The notes beneath the pieces are model-generated. The model made no database searches and had not been told where the DNA came from. It saw only the letters and a list, made by a program, of their open reading frames with translations. Below are positions 44,061-52,591 of a stretch of 64,000 nt of DNA, piece by piece. Position numbers and translations under genes: made by a program. Each line of letters starts with the position of its first letter. Positions within the stretch are counted from its first letter, which is position 1. Origin of the DNA: Palsa-1447 sp964414785 (GTDB taxonomy: Bacteria > Verrucomicrobiota > Verrucomicrobiia > Opitutales > Opitutaceae); NCBI GenBank assembly GCA_964414785.1, contig CAYPXZ010000006.1, forward strand, positions 62,001-126,000. Reading direction: 5' to 3'.

Positions 44061-45050
44061 TTAGCGAATGCCGGCCAGGAACGAATTCACCTCGCGCAGG
44101 ACGTCGGCCTCGTTGGACATGAAGATGACGTGGCTTGCGTGCGCTATCCTGACGACGTGCGCCGAGGGCACACCGTGCTCAAAGGCGCTTGCCTGCGGGG
44201 CGACATAGGCAATGTCGTCGGCCTCGGCCTTTGCCAGGCCCGCCGGGTTGTCCTTGAACGCGTCCCTGTAGTCATGGGGAAACGCATAGATCGCGAGGGT
44301 CGGCACGCGGATATCGGTGTATTTCCGCTGTCCCGCCATGATTCCCTGGATGGCAATCGGCACATCGGGCGGCGGTGCATTCGGGGGCGGCCTGGGAGGG
44401 TCGACATAGTCCTTGAGCTCCTCCTGCCGCGCCCTGAGGTCCTTCTCGAACTGCCTGACCGACAACTGGAGCTCCTCGGTCAGATGCTTCTGGTCGGGCC
44501 GGCCCTTGCCCGGAAGAAGGCCCTCAAGGCCTGCCCTCAGATCTAGCGAGTCGATCACCAGGTCGCCCACGGCGCTGTCGTAATAGGCGTAGGGATAGGC
44601 CGCCTCGAGGTACACCAAGCCCGCGACCCTCTCGGGATGGCGCGAGCCGACCGAGCTAAGCTCCTCGCCGGCCATCGAGTGGCCCACGAGAACGGGCCGG
44701 TCGAGCTTCAGAAAATCCATGACCGCAAGCACGTCGTCCCCGAGGCGATCGGCCGAATACCCGGAGGCGGGGACGCTGGATGCGCCGAAGCCACGGCGGG
44801 TGATTCCATAGACGTGGTTAGTGCCCGTGAGCTTCGGCGCGAATTGGTCGTAGATGTGCGCGTCGGCGCCGAGCGCAGCCAACAGGATTAGCGGCCGCCC
44901 CGTGCCACCCCAGTCGACCACCTCCACCCTGACATCTTTGTCCACGGTCACGAATTGCGTTGTGAATCGTGCCGGGGGCGGCAGATCCGCTGCAAAAAGT
45001 GTGGTCCCCAGAGCTGAGACCAGGGAGGCGGTCAATAGGGCGGATTTCAT
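44061..45050 (-). CDS. Secreted alpha/beta hydrolase
   Basis: A 329-residue hydrolase with a signal peptide (cleavage near LFAAD). The nucleophile elbow is VGHSMAG with Ser125; the oxyanion region is LLAALGADAHIYDQF near residue 56, and the late histidine is in RIAHASHVIFMS near residue 305. A proline-rich insert (DPPRPPPNAPPPDVP) sits in the cap region. The substrate class is not determinable; epoxide hydrolase, haloperoxidase-like and esterase activities all occur in this fold. It diverges from no gene directly; the upstream side is the first scaffold gap. Confidence 0.85.
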   Translation of the reverse strand: MKSALLTASLVSALGTTLFAADLPPPARFTTQFVTVDKDVRVEVVDWGGTGRPLILLAALGADAHIYDQFAPKLTGTNHVYGITRRGFGASSVPASGYSADRLGDDVLAVMDFLKLDRPVLVGHSMAGEELSSVGSRHPERVAGLVYLEAAYPYAYYDSAVGDLVIDSLDLRAGLEGLLPGKGRPDQKHLTEELQLSVRQFEKDLRARQEELKDYVDPPRPPPNAPPPDVPIAIQGIMAGQRKYTDIRVPTLAIYAFPHDYRDAFKDNPAGLAKAEADDIAYVAPQASAFEHGVPSAHVVRIAHASHVIFMSNEADVLREVNSFLAGIR

Positions 45051-45167
45051 CGAAAGAGGTTCCGATCCTGCGTGCGGCGATATCGTGCGCCGACCCCAAG
45101 GGGTCGTATCGGCGTCACCTTAACTCCGCAAAGGCGCTGCACCGAGGCAATTTTCTGCGCATCCCTT

Positions 45168-45222
45168 GCGCTGCACACGACCGGCCGCCAGCGCCCGGGG
45201 GTCGTTTACTCTTTCTCGGGCA
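45168..45222. repeat. 55-bp direct repeat flanking gap 1, left copy
   Basis: These 55 bases are identical to 45323-45377, on the other side of the 100-N run. Both copies contain the last codons of the DUF3943 gene. This is most likely one sequence present at both contig ends, not a biological repeat. Confidence 0.9.
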
Positions 45223-45322
45223 NNNNNNNNNNNNNNNNNNNNNNNNNNNNNNNNNNNNNNNNNNNNNNNNNNNNNNNNNNNNNNNNNNNNNNNNNNNNNN
45301 NNNNNNNNNNNNNNNNNNNNNN
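45223..45322. other. 100-N scaffold gap
   Basis: A run of exactly 100 Ns between contigs. Because the flanks are an exact 55-bp duplication, the two contigs probably overlap and little or no sequence is missing. No gene is interrupted if the copies are merged. Confidence 0.95.
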
Positions 45323-45377
45323 GCGCTGCACACGACCGGCCGCCAGCGCCCGGGGGTCGTTTACTCTTTCTCGGGCA
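45323..45377. repeat. 55-bp direct repeat flanking gap 1, right copy
   Basis: Identical to 45168-45222. It includes the stop region of the DUF3943 gene, which therefore appears twice in the scaffold. Confidence 0.9.
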
Positions 45378-46914
45378 CAGCGTTCTTTCGCCAATCCACG
45401 GCCCCGAATTGGTTGCTGCCGAGGAGGTTATAAACGATGCTGAATGTCCCTTCCGACTGGTACCGATCGGGGACGGTTCCGTAATGGCTGTGACGGTGCG
45501 ATTCGACGTACTCGATTCCCAGCGCCTGGCCCTTGAACACCCGGAACGTCAGGCCGACGTCGCCGCGGAATATCTGCTCCGAGCCGGAGTGGTTGTCGGA
45601 TCCCGTGCCGCTCACGTAATAGTCGCGCGCCGTGACATCGAGCATTGTCCTTCGGCCGAAGATGAAGCGCAGGGCGAGCAAGCCCTGGGGCGTCACGCCA
45701 TAGTGGTAGTCGCGTGACCCGTCGGCGTGCGGAATGGTCCCCGCGGCTCCGAATCCGACGCCGGCCAGGGCTGTTCCCTGCATGGCGACGTTCTTCGACA
45801 GCCACCACTGCTCGGTCGTGCCTAGAGAGAGGGCTGTCGAGGAGATGCGAAATATCGGGGGCGCGATGTAGTCATAGCTACCATAGAGGCCCCAGATGCC
45901 CCTGTAGTTTTCGCCGACCTCGTAGTCTGTCCCGTAGAGCAGACCGCGGTCCATGATGTCCTGGAGGAAGTTGTGCCCATGGGCGCTTGTCTGGGCGGCG
46001 AATTCGAACGAGAAGTAGTCAAAGGGCCGCTCATACTCGTATCCGGGCTTTCCGGGGAGCCCGTAGGCGAACGAGAAGTCGACGATCGCCTCGCTCTGCT
46101 TCTTGTCGGTGTAGGCCGAGCCCTCGTCCAGCAGGAGGTTGTTCGTCTTTACCAAGTCGGTGCTGACTCCCCAGCGCAGGCGCAGGAACGTCGCCGGGTC
46201 GTGGCTTGGGAACACGGCCTTGAATCGGTCGCCGAACACAAGGCGAGTGAAGCCAGTCGGGGGGGAAATCACCGCCGCGCCGAGTTCATGCCAGAATCCG
46301 GGATGCTCCCCGCCGTCCTCGAGGATGAGGCCCGCCATTCGAAACAGCGTCTCGCCCAGGACGGCCCCGGCCGTCCCCGTGGTGATTTGGTCATTGATGG
46401 AGGGCAGGTCGGTCTCCCCGGCCATCTTCCATATGAAGCTGCCGATGTTGCTGTAGGCGAGCGACTGCCAGAAGGAGACTCCGGTAGAGCGGGCGAAGCC
46501 GAACATCATCGATCCCTGATAGGGGTGGGCAAATTGGTTGATGTTGAAGGGGTCCGTGTCGAAGACCCAATGCTGCTCGTGGACGTGCTCCCAGGTGCTG
46601 CGGAGCGTTGAGTCATACACGTCGTGCGGGATGGCGATCCTGTCATAGACACTTAGCGTGGCCAGAAACCCCGGCACCTCGGCGGCCGGAACCGTGTAGC
46701 TCTTCCCAATTCCCGTGGTCCAGTTAAGAGGGGCGTCATCTTGGAAACGGGACACATCGACCGGTACGCCGGACGGGGCGGGCGAAACCTGCGCGCGGGC
46801 AGTGGCCCCCAGCACCGCGAACAGGACCGCTGCAGCGGCCAGGGCGCGCCCAATCTGGACAGCCTCGAGGTGCACGAACCGGGTGGCGGGCGAGCGCCTG
46901 AGGCAGGAAACCAT
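45361..46914 (-). CDS. DUF3943-family outer-membrane-associated protein
   Basis: A 517-residue exported protein of the DUF3943 type. After a signal-like hydrophobic segment (ALAAAAVLFAVLGATARAQ) the family block runs from about residue 115: FNINQFAHPYQGSMMFGFAR, FWQSLAYSNIGSFIWKMAGE, and SINDQITTGTAGAVLGE. The C-terminal half alternates aromatic and polar strands like a beta-barrel (RTMLDVTARDYYVSG and similar), ending FGAVDWRKN. DUF3943 proteins are of unknown function and probably sit in the outer membrane. The last codons lie in the duplicated flank of gap 1; the protein itself is intact. Confidence 0.8.
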   Translation of the reverse strand: MVSCLRRSPATRFVHLEAVQIGRALAAAAVLFAVLGATARAQVSPAPSGVPVDVSRFQDDAPLNWTTGIGKSYTVPAAEVPGFLATLSVYDRIAIPHDVYDSTLRSTWEHVHEQHWVFDTDPFNINQFAHPYQGSMMFGFARSTGVSFWQSLAYSNIGSFIWKMAGETDLPSINDQITTGTAGAVLGETLFRMAGLILEDGGEHPGFWHELGAAVISPPTGFTRLVFGDRFKAVFPSHDPATFLRLRWGVSTDLVKTNNLLLDEGSAYTDKKQSEAIVDFSFAYGLPGKPGYEYERPFDYFSFEFAAQTSAHGHNFLQDIMDRGLLYGTDYEVGENYRGIWGLYGSYDYIAPPIFRISSTALSLGTTEQWWLSKNVAMQGTALAGVGFGAAGTIPHADGSRDYHYGVTPQGLLALRFIFGRRTMLDVTARDYYVSGTGSDNHSGSEQIFRGDVGLTFRVFKGQALGIEYVESHRHSHYGTVPDRYQSEGTFSIVYNLLGSNQFGAVDWRKNAVPEKE

Positions 46915-47058
46915 GTCTCCGCGGAAGGTAGATGTACTGGGCCGCCCCGACCATGGGGTGTTGCCCTACTTGGGGTAGGCCCCCTGTCGACCGAATGGCC
47001 CGCAGACGTCTCCCGCATCCCCTCCGAGGGACCGGGGTGCAACCGGGCCGGAGCCCAG

Positions 47059-47751
47059 TCAGCGCTTCTGCCAGACGCTGAAATGCTCGATGTTGTTCTC
47101 GGACGCCCGCGACCTGAAGCGCAGGTCAGCGGAGATCGCCAGCGTTCGGAAGCAGTCCCCAAGGAATCGGTCGAACGAGTCCGAGTTCCACACGTGGGCG
47201 TGCTCGCGCCGGTTCCTCGAGAGCTGGATGTGGATCTTCAGGTTCTCGGGCGGCTCCTCAAACACGTGCGGTGCCGCGCTCCGAAGGAAACTCTCGTAAT
47301 GGTCGTCGTCGCTCCGCCTGACGTCGTTCACGTAGTCGGACCAGAGGTGCTCCCATGAGGTGAGGCCCCGTCCCCGGTCGAACGTGTACTCCTTGTCGGG
47401 GATCGAGAGGATGACGATGCCGCCCTTCCTGCAGATCCTGAACACCTCGCGGACCACCTTCACCGGGTTGGCGACGTGCTCGAGCACGTGGTTCATCACC
47501 ACGAAATCAAAGGCCCCTTCGCCGAACTGGCTCAGGCCGTCGTTGTCCAGGTCGCCTATGAAGCTCACCTTGACGAACCTGTCCCCGGGTATCTCGCGGA
47601 AGAGCTTCGCGGCGTCCTTCTCGTCGAGGGCATCGAGGTATTTCACGCTCGCGCCCTCGGGGATGGCCGCGGGCTCGTGCAGCGCGCCGATCTCCAGCCC
47701 GTTCCCGGAGAGCATCGAATATCCGTTGTTTCGATGGGTGAGCGGGGTCAT
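47059..47751 (-). CDS. Class I SAM-dependent methyltransferase
   Basis: A 230-residue methyltransferase-type protein. The conserved pieces are GLEIGALHEPAAIPEGASVKY at about residues 17-37 (quoted in part), FDFVVMNHVLEHVANPVKVV near 80, and ICRKGGIVILSIPDKEYTFD near 103. The YNDVRR/DDDHYE and late FRTLAISADLRFR segments resemble methyltransferases linked to glycan or lipid modification. The ATG at 47751 starts MTPLTHRNNGYSML; the earlier in-frame start adds 15 unconserved residues. The gene stands alone, and its substrate is unknown. Confidence 0.8.
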   Translation of the reverse strand: MTPLTHRNNGYSMLSGNGLEIGALHEPAAIPEGASVKYLDALDEKDAAKLFREIPGDRFVKVSFIGDLDNDGLSQFGEGAFDFVVMNHVLEHVANPVKVVREVFRICRKGGIVILSIPDKEYTFDRGRGLTSWEHLWSDYVNDVRRSDDDHYESFLRSAAPHVFEEPPENLKIHIQLSRNRREHAHVWNSDSFDRFLGDCFRTLAISADLRFRSRASENNIEHFSVWQKR

Positions 47752-47947
47752 GAGGCAGGTTTTTAGGGCAGGTCTAACGTAGGCTGAGTCAAGCACCTTC
47801 GCCCTCCGGCGAGCAGATTATGCCGCGCTCTGCCGGAGGATTTTAGTTCACTCGGGAGCGCATTTCAGAGTCATGTGGAGGCCCCCATATTCTTGAACCC
47901 GCCGCCGGGGCCTCCAGTCCGGACGCGGCGCGCATGGGGGTGATTTC

Positions 47948-48478
47948 ATGAACATCAAATCATTGATCCGCACGATACCCGACTGGCCCCACCCGCCGGT
48001 GCGGTTCCGTGACGTGAGCTCGTTGCTTCGGCACCCGGAGGGCTTCGCGGCGGCGATGGACATGTTCGTGGAGCATTACCGGGGCATGCCCATCGATTTC
48101 ATCGCGGGCCTCGACGCGCGGGGATTCATCCCCGCCGGGGTGCTGGCCTACGTGCTGAAGAAGCCGATGGTCATGGTCCGCAAGAAGGGGAAGCTCCCCG
48201 GCGAGACGATCCACGCGGAATACCAGCTTGAGTACGGCCAGAGCATCCTCGAGATCCACACGGATGCGGCGCCAAAGGGGGCGAACGTGCTCCTCATGGA
48301 CGACCTGATCGCGACCGGCGGGACGCTCTGCGCCGCCGTGGAGCTCTTCAAGAAGATCGGCTGTCATGTGAGCGACGTAGGGGCGCTCGTGAACCTGGTC
48401 GAGCTGAGCGGGGCCAGCCGCCTGCAGGAGCTCGGCGTCAACGTGTTCGCGCTCTGCGAATTCACGGAGTCCGAATGA
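47948..48478 (+). CDS. apt: Adenine phosphoribosyltransferase
   Basis: A 176-residue purine-salvage enzyme that joins adenine to PRPP to give AMP. Conserved segments are IRTIPDWPHPPVRFRDVS at the N-terminus, FIAGLDARGFIPAGVLAY near residue 51, VRKKGKLPGETIHAEYQLEYG near 77 (quoted in part), and the PRPP loop VLLMDDLIATGGTL near 116. Length and motifs are complete. It reads as a single-gene unit. Confidence 0.95.
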   Translation: MNIKSLIRTIPDWPHPPVRFRDVSSLLRHPEGFAAAMDMFVEHYRGMPIDFIAGLDARGFIPAGVLAYVLKKPMVMVRKKGKLPGETIHAEYQLEYGQSILEIHTDAAPKGANVLLMDDLIATGGTLCAAVELFKKIGCHVSDVGALVNLVELSGASRLQELGVNVFALCEFTESE

Positions 48479-48570
48479 CCGCGGCCTGCAGGTCCCGCAA
48501 CCCTTCGGGAGGAAAACCTTTTGCGGACCTGATTTGACGCCAAACCGCGCGCATTGAACATTTGGCCTCG

Positions 48571-49935
48571 ATGATCCCGCATCCGACGGCTAATTCCGGC
48601 CTCAAGGAGATTGAGGTCAAGCGGCGCCACATCTTGCCGAAGGCGCTTGTCGTTGGCCTTGTTGCGGGGCTAATCGCCTCGGGATTCCGGGAGGCGCTGC
48701 ACGCGAGCGAGATGGGCCGGATCGAATGGATCCAGCGCTTGTCTCCAGCCGAGGGGCTCCTTGTGGCCGTGGGCTTGGGCGCCCTTGGCAGCGGGTTCGG
48801 TCTCTGGCTCGTGAGGCGGTTTGCGCCTGAGACGGCAGGCAGCGGGATTCCGGACCTAAAGGCCGTCGTCGGCGGCGAGAAGCAGCTTCTCTGGAAGCGA
48901 GTGATTCCAATCAAGTTCATCGCCGGCGTGGTCGGCATCGGGGGCGGACTTACCCTGGGGCGCGAGGGGCCAACCGTGCAGATGGGAGGGGCGACGGGCC
49001 TGATGGTTTCGACTTGGTTCCGGGTGAAGCGGGGGGAGGGGGAGCGAAAGGCCCTCATCAGCGCCGGAGCGGCCGCGGGCCTCGCGGCGGCGTTCAACGC
49101 CCCTCTCGCCGGATTGATCTTCGCCCTCGAGGAGCTCAACGGCAGCTTCACTCCCGTCGTGTTCGTTGCCTCGTTCCTTGCCGCCGTAACGGCGGACATT
49201 GTCTGCCGCGTCGTGACGGGGGAGACTCCCGTGTTTGCAATGCACGGGATGCCCGGGCCAACCCTGCACGCGCTACCCGTCTGTGCCTTGCTGGGCGTCC
49301 TTGCTGGATTTGCAGGCGTCCTTTTCAACAAGACACTGCTCCTTAGCCTCGACCTCTTTGACCGCCTGCGGTCGTGGCCTGCGCCGCTTGTCGGCGCCTG
49401 CGCGGGCGTCGTAGCTGGATTTGCCGCGTGGGTTTATCCCGCCATGAGCGGGTCCGGGGCGCTGCTCTCCGAGCGCGCCCTCTCCGGGGAAATCGCGGTA
49501 AAGTGGATGCTGCTGCTCCTGGTGGGCAGGTTTCTTCTCACGATGGTCAGCTACGGCTCGGGCGCGGCCGGTGGCATATTCGCTCCGCTCCTGGTACTCG
49601 GATCGCTTGGAGGGCTGGCGCTCGGGGCGGGAATCCATGAACTTCTGCCGGGATGGGCGGCATACCCGGAGACGTTTGCCGTTATCGGCATGGGGGCGCT
49701 CTTCACGGCCACAGTGCGCGCCCCGCTTACTGGCATTGTGCTCATGATAGAGCTTACGGGAAAATATGACTTCATGCTCCCGCTTCTCGTTAGCGGCTTT
49801 GCGGCATACGGGATCGCCGAGGCGCTAGGAGATACACCCATCTATGAGGCCCTCAGGGAACGATCGCGAGCGCTCCAGGAGGGCACCGCCGAAGTCGGCC
49901 AGGCGGCCCCTAGCGGTCCGGCCGCTTCAGGCTGA
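48571..49935 (+). CDS. ClC-type chloride/proton antiporter
   Basis: A 454-residue membrane protein of the ClC family with about ten to twelve helices. The chloride-binding signatures are GSGIPDLKAVVGG near residue 90, GREGPTVQMGGA near 130 with the gating glutamate, AAAFNAPLAGLIFALEE near 173, and GAAGGIFAPLLVLGS near 332. The gating glutamate argues for a proton-coupled exchanger rather than a channel. No CBS domains are attached. The ATG at 48571 is favoured over a TTG nine bases upstream. The 3' end overlaps the converging flavin reductase gene by 26 bases. Confidence 0.92.
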   Translation: MIPHPTANSGLKEIEVKRRHILPKALVVGLVAGLIASGFREALHASEMGRIEWIQRLSPAEGLLVAVGLGALGSGFGLWLVRRFAPETAGSGIPDLKAVVGGEKQLLWKRVIPIKFIAGVVGIGGGLTLGREGPTVQMGGATGLMVSTWFRVKRGEGERKALISAGAAAGLAAAFNAPLAGLIFALEELNGSFTPVVFVASFLAAVTADIVCRVVTGETPVFAMHGMPGPTLHALPVCALLGVLAGFAGVLFNKTLLLSLDLFDRLRSWPAPLVGACAGVVAGFAAWVYPAMSGSGALLSERALSGEIAVKWMLLLLVGRFLLTMVSYGSGAAGGIFAPLLVLGSLGGLALGAGIHELLPGWAAYPETFAVIGMGALFTATVRAPLTGIVLMIELTGKYDFMLPLLVSGFAAYGIAEALGDTPIYEALRERSRALQEGTAEVGQAAPSGPAASG

Positions 49936-50521
49936 ATGTCTCCCTTGTTAGGGAATAGGCCTCGTGGCCCAGGCGTCCCACCAGGTCGAGCTTCGCGGAG
50001 TCGGGCAGGCCGTCCGTGCCGAGCACCTCGTCCTTGACGTGAGCCACCAGGATCCGCCCGAAGACAACGTTGGCGGCCAAAGGGCCCGAGCCGATGTTCA
50101 CGATCCGGTCGAGGCTGCACTCGAATGAGACCGGCGAGGCGGCGATTCGCGGCGGCCTGACCCGGCCCGAGGGAACCGTCTCCACCCCGAACGCCGCGAT
50201 CTCGCTCTCGCCGTAGGGCAGGTTCGACGCGGTCTCGTTCATCTTGGAGGAGAGGGCGAACGTCACCAGGTTCACGACGAACTCGGGGACGAGCTCGATG
50301 TTGCGCACGGTGTCCTTCTTCCTGCCGTCGCGGTTGTTGGCCGGGACGAACATGAGCGTCGGCGGGCTCGCCGTGACGCCCTGGAAGAAGCTGAAGGGGG
50401 CGAGGTTGGTTGTCCCCTCGGGCGAGACCGTCGAGACCCAAGCGATGGGCCTCGGGAGGATCGTGCTCGTCATCCATTGATAGGCGTTCCTCGCGGGCAG
50501 TGCGGTGAAGTCGACAAGCAT
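49910..50521 (-). CDS. Flavin reductase family protein
   Basis: A 203-residue FMN-binding protein of the flavin reductase-like (DIM6/NTAB) family. The typical N-terminal blocks are LPARNAYQWMTSTILPRPIAWV and TNLAPFSFFQGVTASPPTLMF (quoted in part), followed by KKDTVRNIELVPEFVVNLVTF. It may reduce flavins or act as a flavoprotein oxygenase; the substrate is unknown. Its 3' end overlaps the ClC gene, and the next upstream gene on the same strand is a TIM-barrel isomerase 56 bases away. Confidence 0.88.
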   Translation of the reverse strand: MLVDFTALPARNAYQWMTSTILPRPIAWVSTVSPEGTTNLAPFSFFQGVTASPPTLMFVPANNRDGRKKDTVRNIELVPEFVVNLVTFALSSKMNETASNLPYGESEIAAFGVETVPSGRVRPPRIAASPVSFECSLDRIVNIGSGPLAANVVFGRILVAHVKDEVLGTDGLPDSAKLDLVGRLGHEAYSLTRETFSLKRPDR

Positions 50522-50577
50522 GGCTTCGCGTTAAGGCAAGGGGGGCGCCTGTACGAGGGAAATTGTCAGCCCCCCGG

Positions 50578-51456
50578 TCAGACGGTGCAGATCGCCACGG
50601 CCTCAGCCAGCGAGGTCAAGGGGTCGCGCGCCGGGATGAACTCCTGGGCCACGAAGCCCCTGTGGCCGACCTCCTTGATCGCGCGCGCGATGGCGGCGTA
50701 GTTGAGCTCCTGGGTCTGGTCGATCTCATGGCGGCCGGGGACGCCCCCCGTGTGGTAATGGGCGATGTAGGCGTGGTTGTCGCGGATCGTTCGCACGACG
50801 TCCCCCTCCATGATCTGCATGTGGTAGATGTCGTAGAGGAGCTTGAAACGCTCGGATCCGACCCGCTTCACGAGCTCGACGCCCCACGCGGAGTGGTCGC
50901 ACATGTAGTCGTGGTGGTCGACCTTGCTGTTGAGCAGCTCCATGCAGACGGTGACCCGGTGCTTCTCCGCGGCGCCGACGATCTGCTTTAGGGCGATGGC
51001 GCAGTTGGCGAGGCCGAGCTCATCGTCCATGCCCGCCCGGTTGCCCGAGAAGCAGATGACATTGGGAAGGCCTGCGTCGGCGCAGGCCCCGATCCTCTCG
51101 ATCATCCCGGGAACCATCACGGCGTGATGCTCCAGCCTGTTGAGCCCCTCGGGGATCTTCGTGACGCCGTTCGCCATGGCGCAGGTCAGGCCGTGCTTCT
51201 GGACGACCGGCCATTCCTCGGGGTCGAGCAGCTCGATCGACTCAAGGCCGATCCTCTTGCCCTCGCGGGCCAGGTCATCAAGGGGGATCTTCTTGTAGCA
51301 CCAGCGGCATGCGGAATGCCTGAACGAGCCCGCGGCCCCGGCCTCTGCGGGTGATGCCGCCTGCGGCTTGGCATCCTCGGCGCGCACCCGGGCGAGCGCG
51401 GCCATTGCTGCGGTTCCGGCCATTGCCTTCAGGGCGTCCCGGCGTGTGATTTCCAT
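50578..51456 (-). CDS. Tat-exported sugar phosphate isomerase/epimerase-like TIM barrel
   Basis: A 292-residue protein of the xylose isomerase-like TIM-barrel family, similar to hydroxypyruvate isomerases. A twin-arginine type leader opens the protein (MEITRRDALKAMAGTAAMAA). Metal-ligand positions are suggested by the TVCMELLNSKVDHHDYMCD segment near residue 170, KLLYDIYHMQIMEGDVV near 210, and IAHYHTGGVPGRHEID near 230. The C-terminus has GHRGFVAQEFIPARDPL. It may act on a sugar or sugar acid outside the cytoplasm. The exact substrate cannot be read. Confidence 0.87.
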   Translation of the reverse strand: MEITRRDALKAMAGTAAMAALARVRAEDAKPQAASPAEAGAAGSFRHSACRWCYKKIPLDDLAREGKRIGLESIELLDPEEWPVVQKHGLTCAMANGVTKIPEGLNRLEHHAVMVPGMIERIGACADAGLPNVICFSGNRAGMDDELGLANCAIALKQIVGAAEKHRVTVCMELLNSKVDHHDYMCDHSAWGVELVKRVGSERFKLLYDIYHMQIMEGDVVRTIRDNHAYIAHYHTGGVPGRHEIDQTQELNYAAIARAIKEVGHRGFVAQEFIPARDPLTSLAEAVAICTV

Positions 51457-51534
51457 AGGGGTGGGGTTTGACTGAAGTCTAGGCGGGGGAGATTCTAATG
51501 CAAACGCACTCCGCCGGTCGAGTTCGGGCGGGCT

Positions 51535-51744
51535 TCACGGCCTCGGGGCGACCGTCGTCAGGTGCCAGAGCCTGCAGTAGGGGCATTGGTAGGCCTTGCG
51601 CTCGCGTTCGACGCCGGCGACGAGCGCGGCGTCGAGCGCGTCGCCCTGGCTCCGGTACCTCCGCTTGCGGAAGCACCTCAGCTCTCGTTCCTCTCGTGTT
51701 GGCTCCTTCACGTGCGCGGTTTCGGGTTGGGCGCACTCTGCCAC
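51535..51744 (-). CDS. Small CxxC protein with WHLT motif
   Basis: A 69-residue protein, basic and compact. After a hydrophilic lead there is LRCFRKRRYRSQGDALDAAL, and the end reads YQCPYCRLWHLTT. The CPxC-x-x-WHL arrangement recurs in small proteins of many bacteria and suggests a one-knuckle metal site with an upstream cysteine. I do not know a function. It lies 64 bases after coaX on the same strand and could be the last gene of the coenzyme A operon. Confidence 0.6.
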   Translation of the reverse strand: MAECAQPETAHVKEPTREERELRCFRKRRYRSQGDALDAALVAGVERERKAYQCPYCRLWHLTTVAPRP

Positions 51745-51808
51745 AGGAACGGGAGGTTTGGAAAGCCGCCAATGCGGCGGCCCGTCCGCCCAGGGGCCAA
51801 CCCCTCGG

Positions 51809-52585
51809 CTAGGCCTCGCGGTTGAGGTGCTCCGCGTGTTTTAGGCCCAGGAGCACGAGCTCGGGCACGAGTTCATCGAACAGGCGCTCTTCCTCGAACA
51901 TCCTCGCAAAGCCGCCGGTTCCGATGACATGGGGCCGAACCCCTCCAAACACCTCGCGGGTGAGCCCGCCGATGATGCGGCTGATCGCGCCGGCGTGGCC
52001 GTGGTAGAGGCCCGACTGGATGCTCTCCACGGTCGTTCGGCCGAGGACCGACTCGGGCCGGGCGATCTCGACCCGGGGCAGCTTGGCCGTCCTGCTTGCC
52101 AGGGTCTCCGCCGAGACTCCCACTCCGGGCAGGATGACGCCCCCGAGGTAGTCGCCGGCGCCCGTGACGACGTCGAAGGTGGTCGCGGTCCCGCAGTCGA
52201 CCACGATGAGGTCGCTCGACGGCCTGCGCTGCGATGCGGCGATCGCACCCGCGATCCGGTCGGCGCCGACCTCGAGCGGGTTGCGGTAGCGGACCTTGAG
52301 GCCGGTCTTGACGCCGGCCTGCAGCACGAAGGGCTCGTTTCGGAAGTACTGGTTGCTGGCGCCGCGGATGGCGTGGAGGGCGGCGGGCACGACCGAGCAG
52401 ACGGCCACCCGGCCCACTGACCTGGGGTCGACGCCGTTCTCGCGAAGGACCGATACGAAGAATATCCCCAGCTCGTCGGTTGAGCCCAGGGGCTGGGTCG
52501 ACTTGCGGAACTGGCACCTCAGCGTGTCGCCGTCAAAGACGCCGCCGTGGATCTGGGTGTTGCCGATGTCGAGGCAGAGGAGCAT
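51809..52585 (-). CDS. coaX: Type III pantothenate kinase
   Basis: A 258-residue ASKHA-fold kinase that phosphorylates pantothenate, the first step of coenzyme A synthesis from vitamin B5. Recognised marks are the phosphate-1 motif LLCLDIGNTQIHGGVF at residue 2, GADRIAGAIAA near 107, and the phosphate-2 motif VDCGTATTFDVV near 128. Type III enzymes are resistant to coenzyme A feedback and need a monovalent cation (family knowledge). It is separated from coaBC by six bases and is the fourth gene of the operon. Confidence 0.95.
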   Translation of the reverse strand: MLLCLDIGNTQIHGGVFDGDTLRCQFRKSTQPLGSTDELGIFFVSVLRENGVDPRSVGRVAVCSVVPAALHAIRGASNQYFRNEPFVLQAGVKTGLKVRYRNPLEVGADRIAGAIAASQRRPSSDLIVVDCGTATTFDVVTGAGDYLGGVILPGVGVSAETLASRTAKLPRVEIARPESVLGRTTVESIQSGLYHGHAGAISRIIGGLTREVFGGVRPHVIGTGGFARMFEEERLFDELVPELVLLGLKHAEHLNREA

Positions 52586-52591
52586 GGGGTA

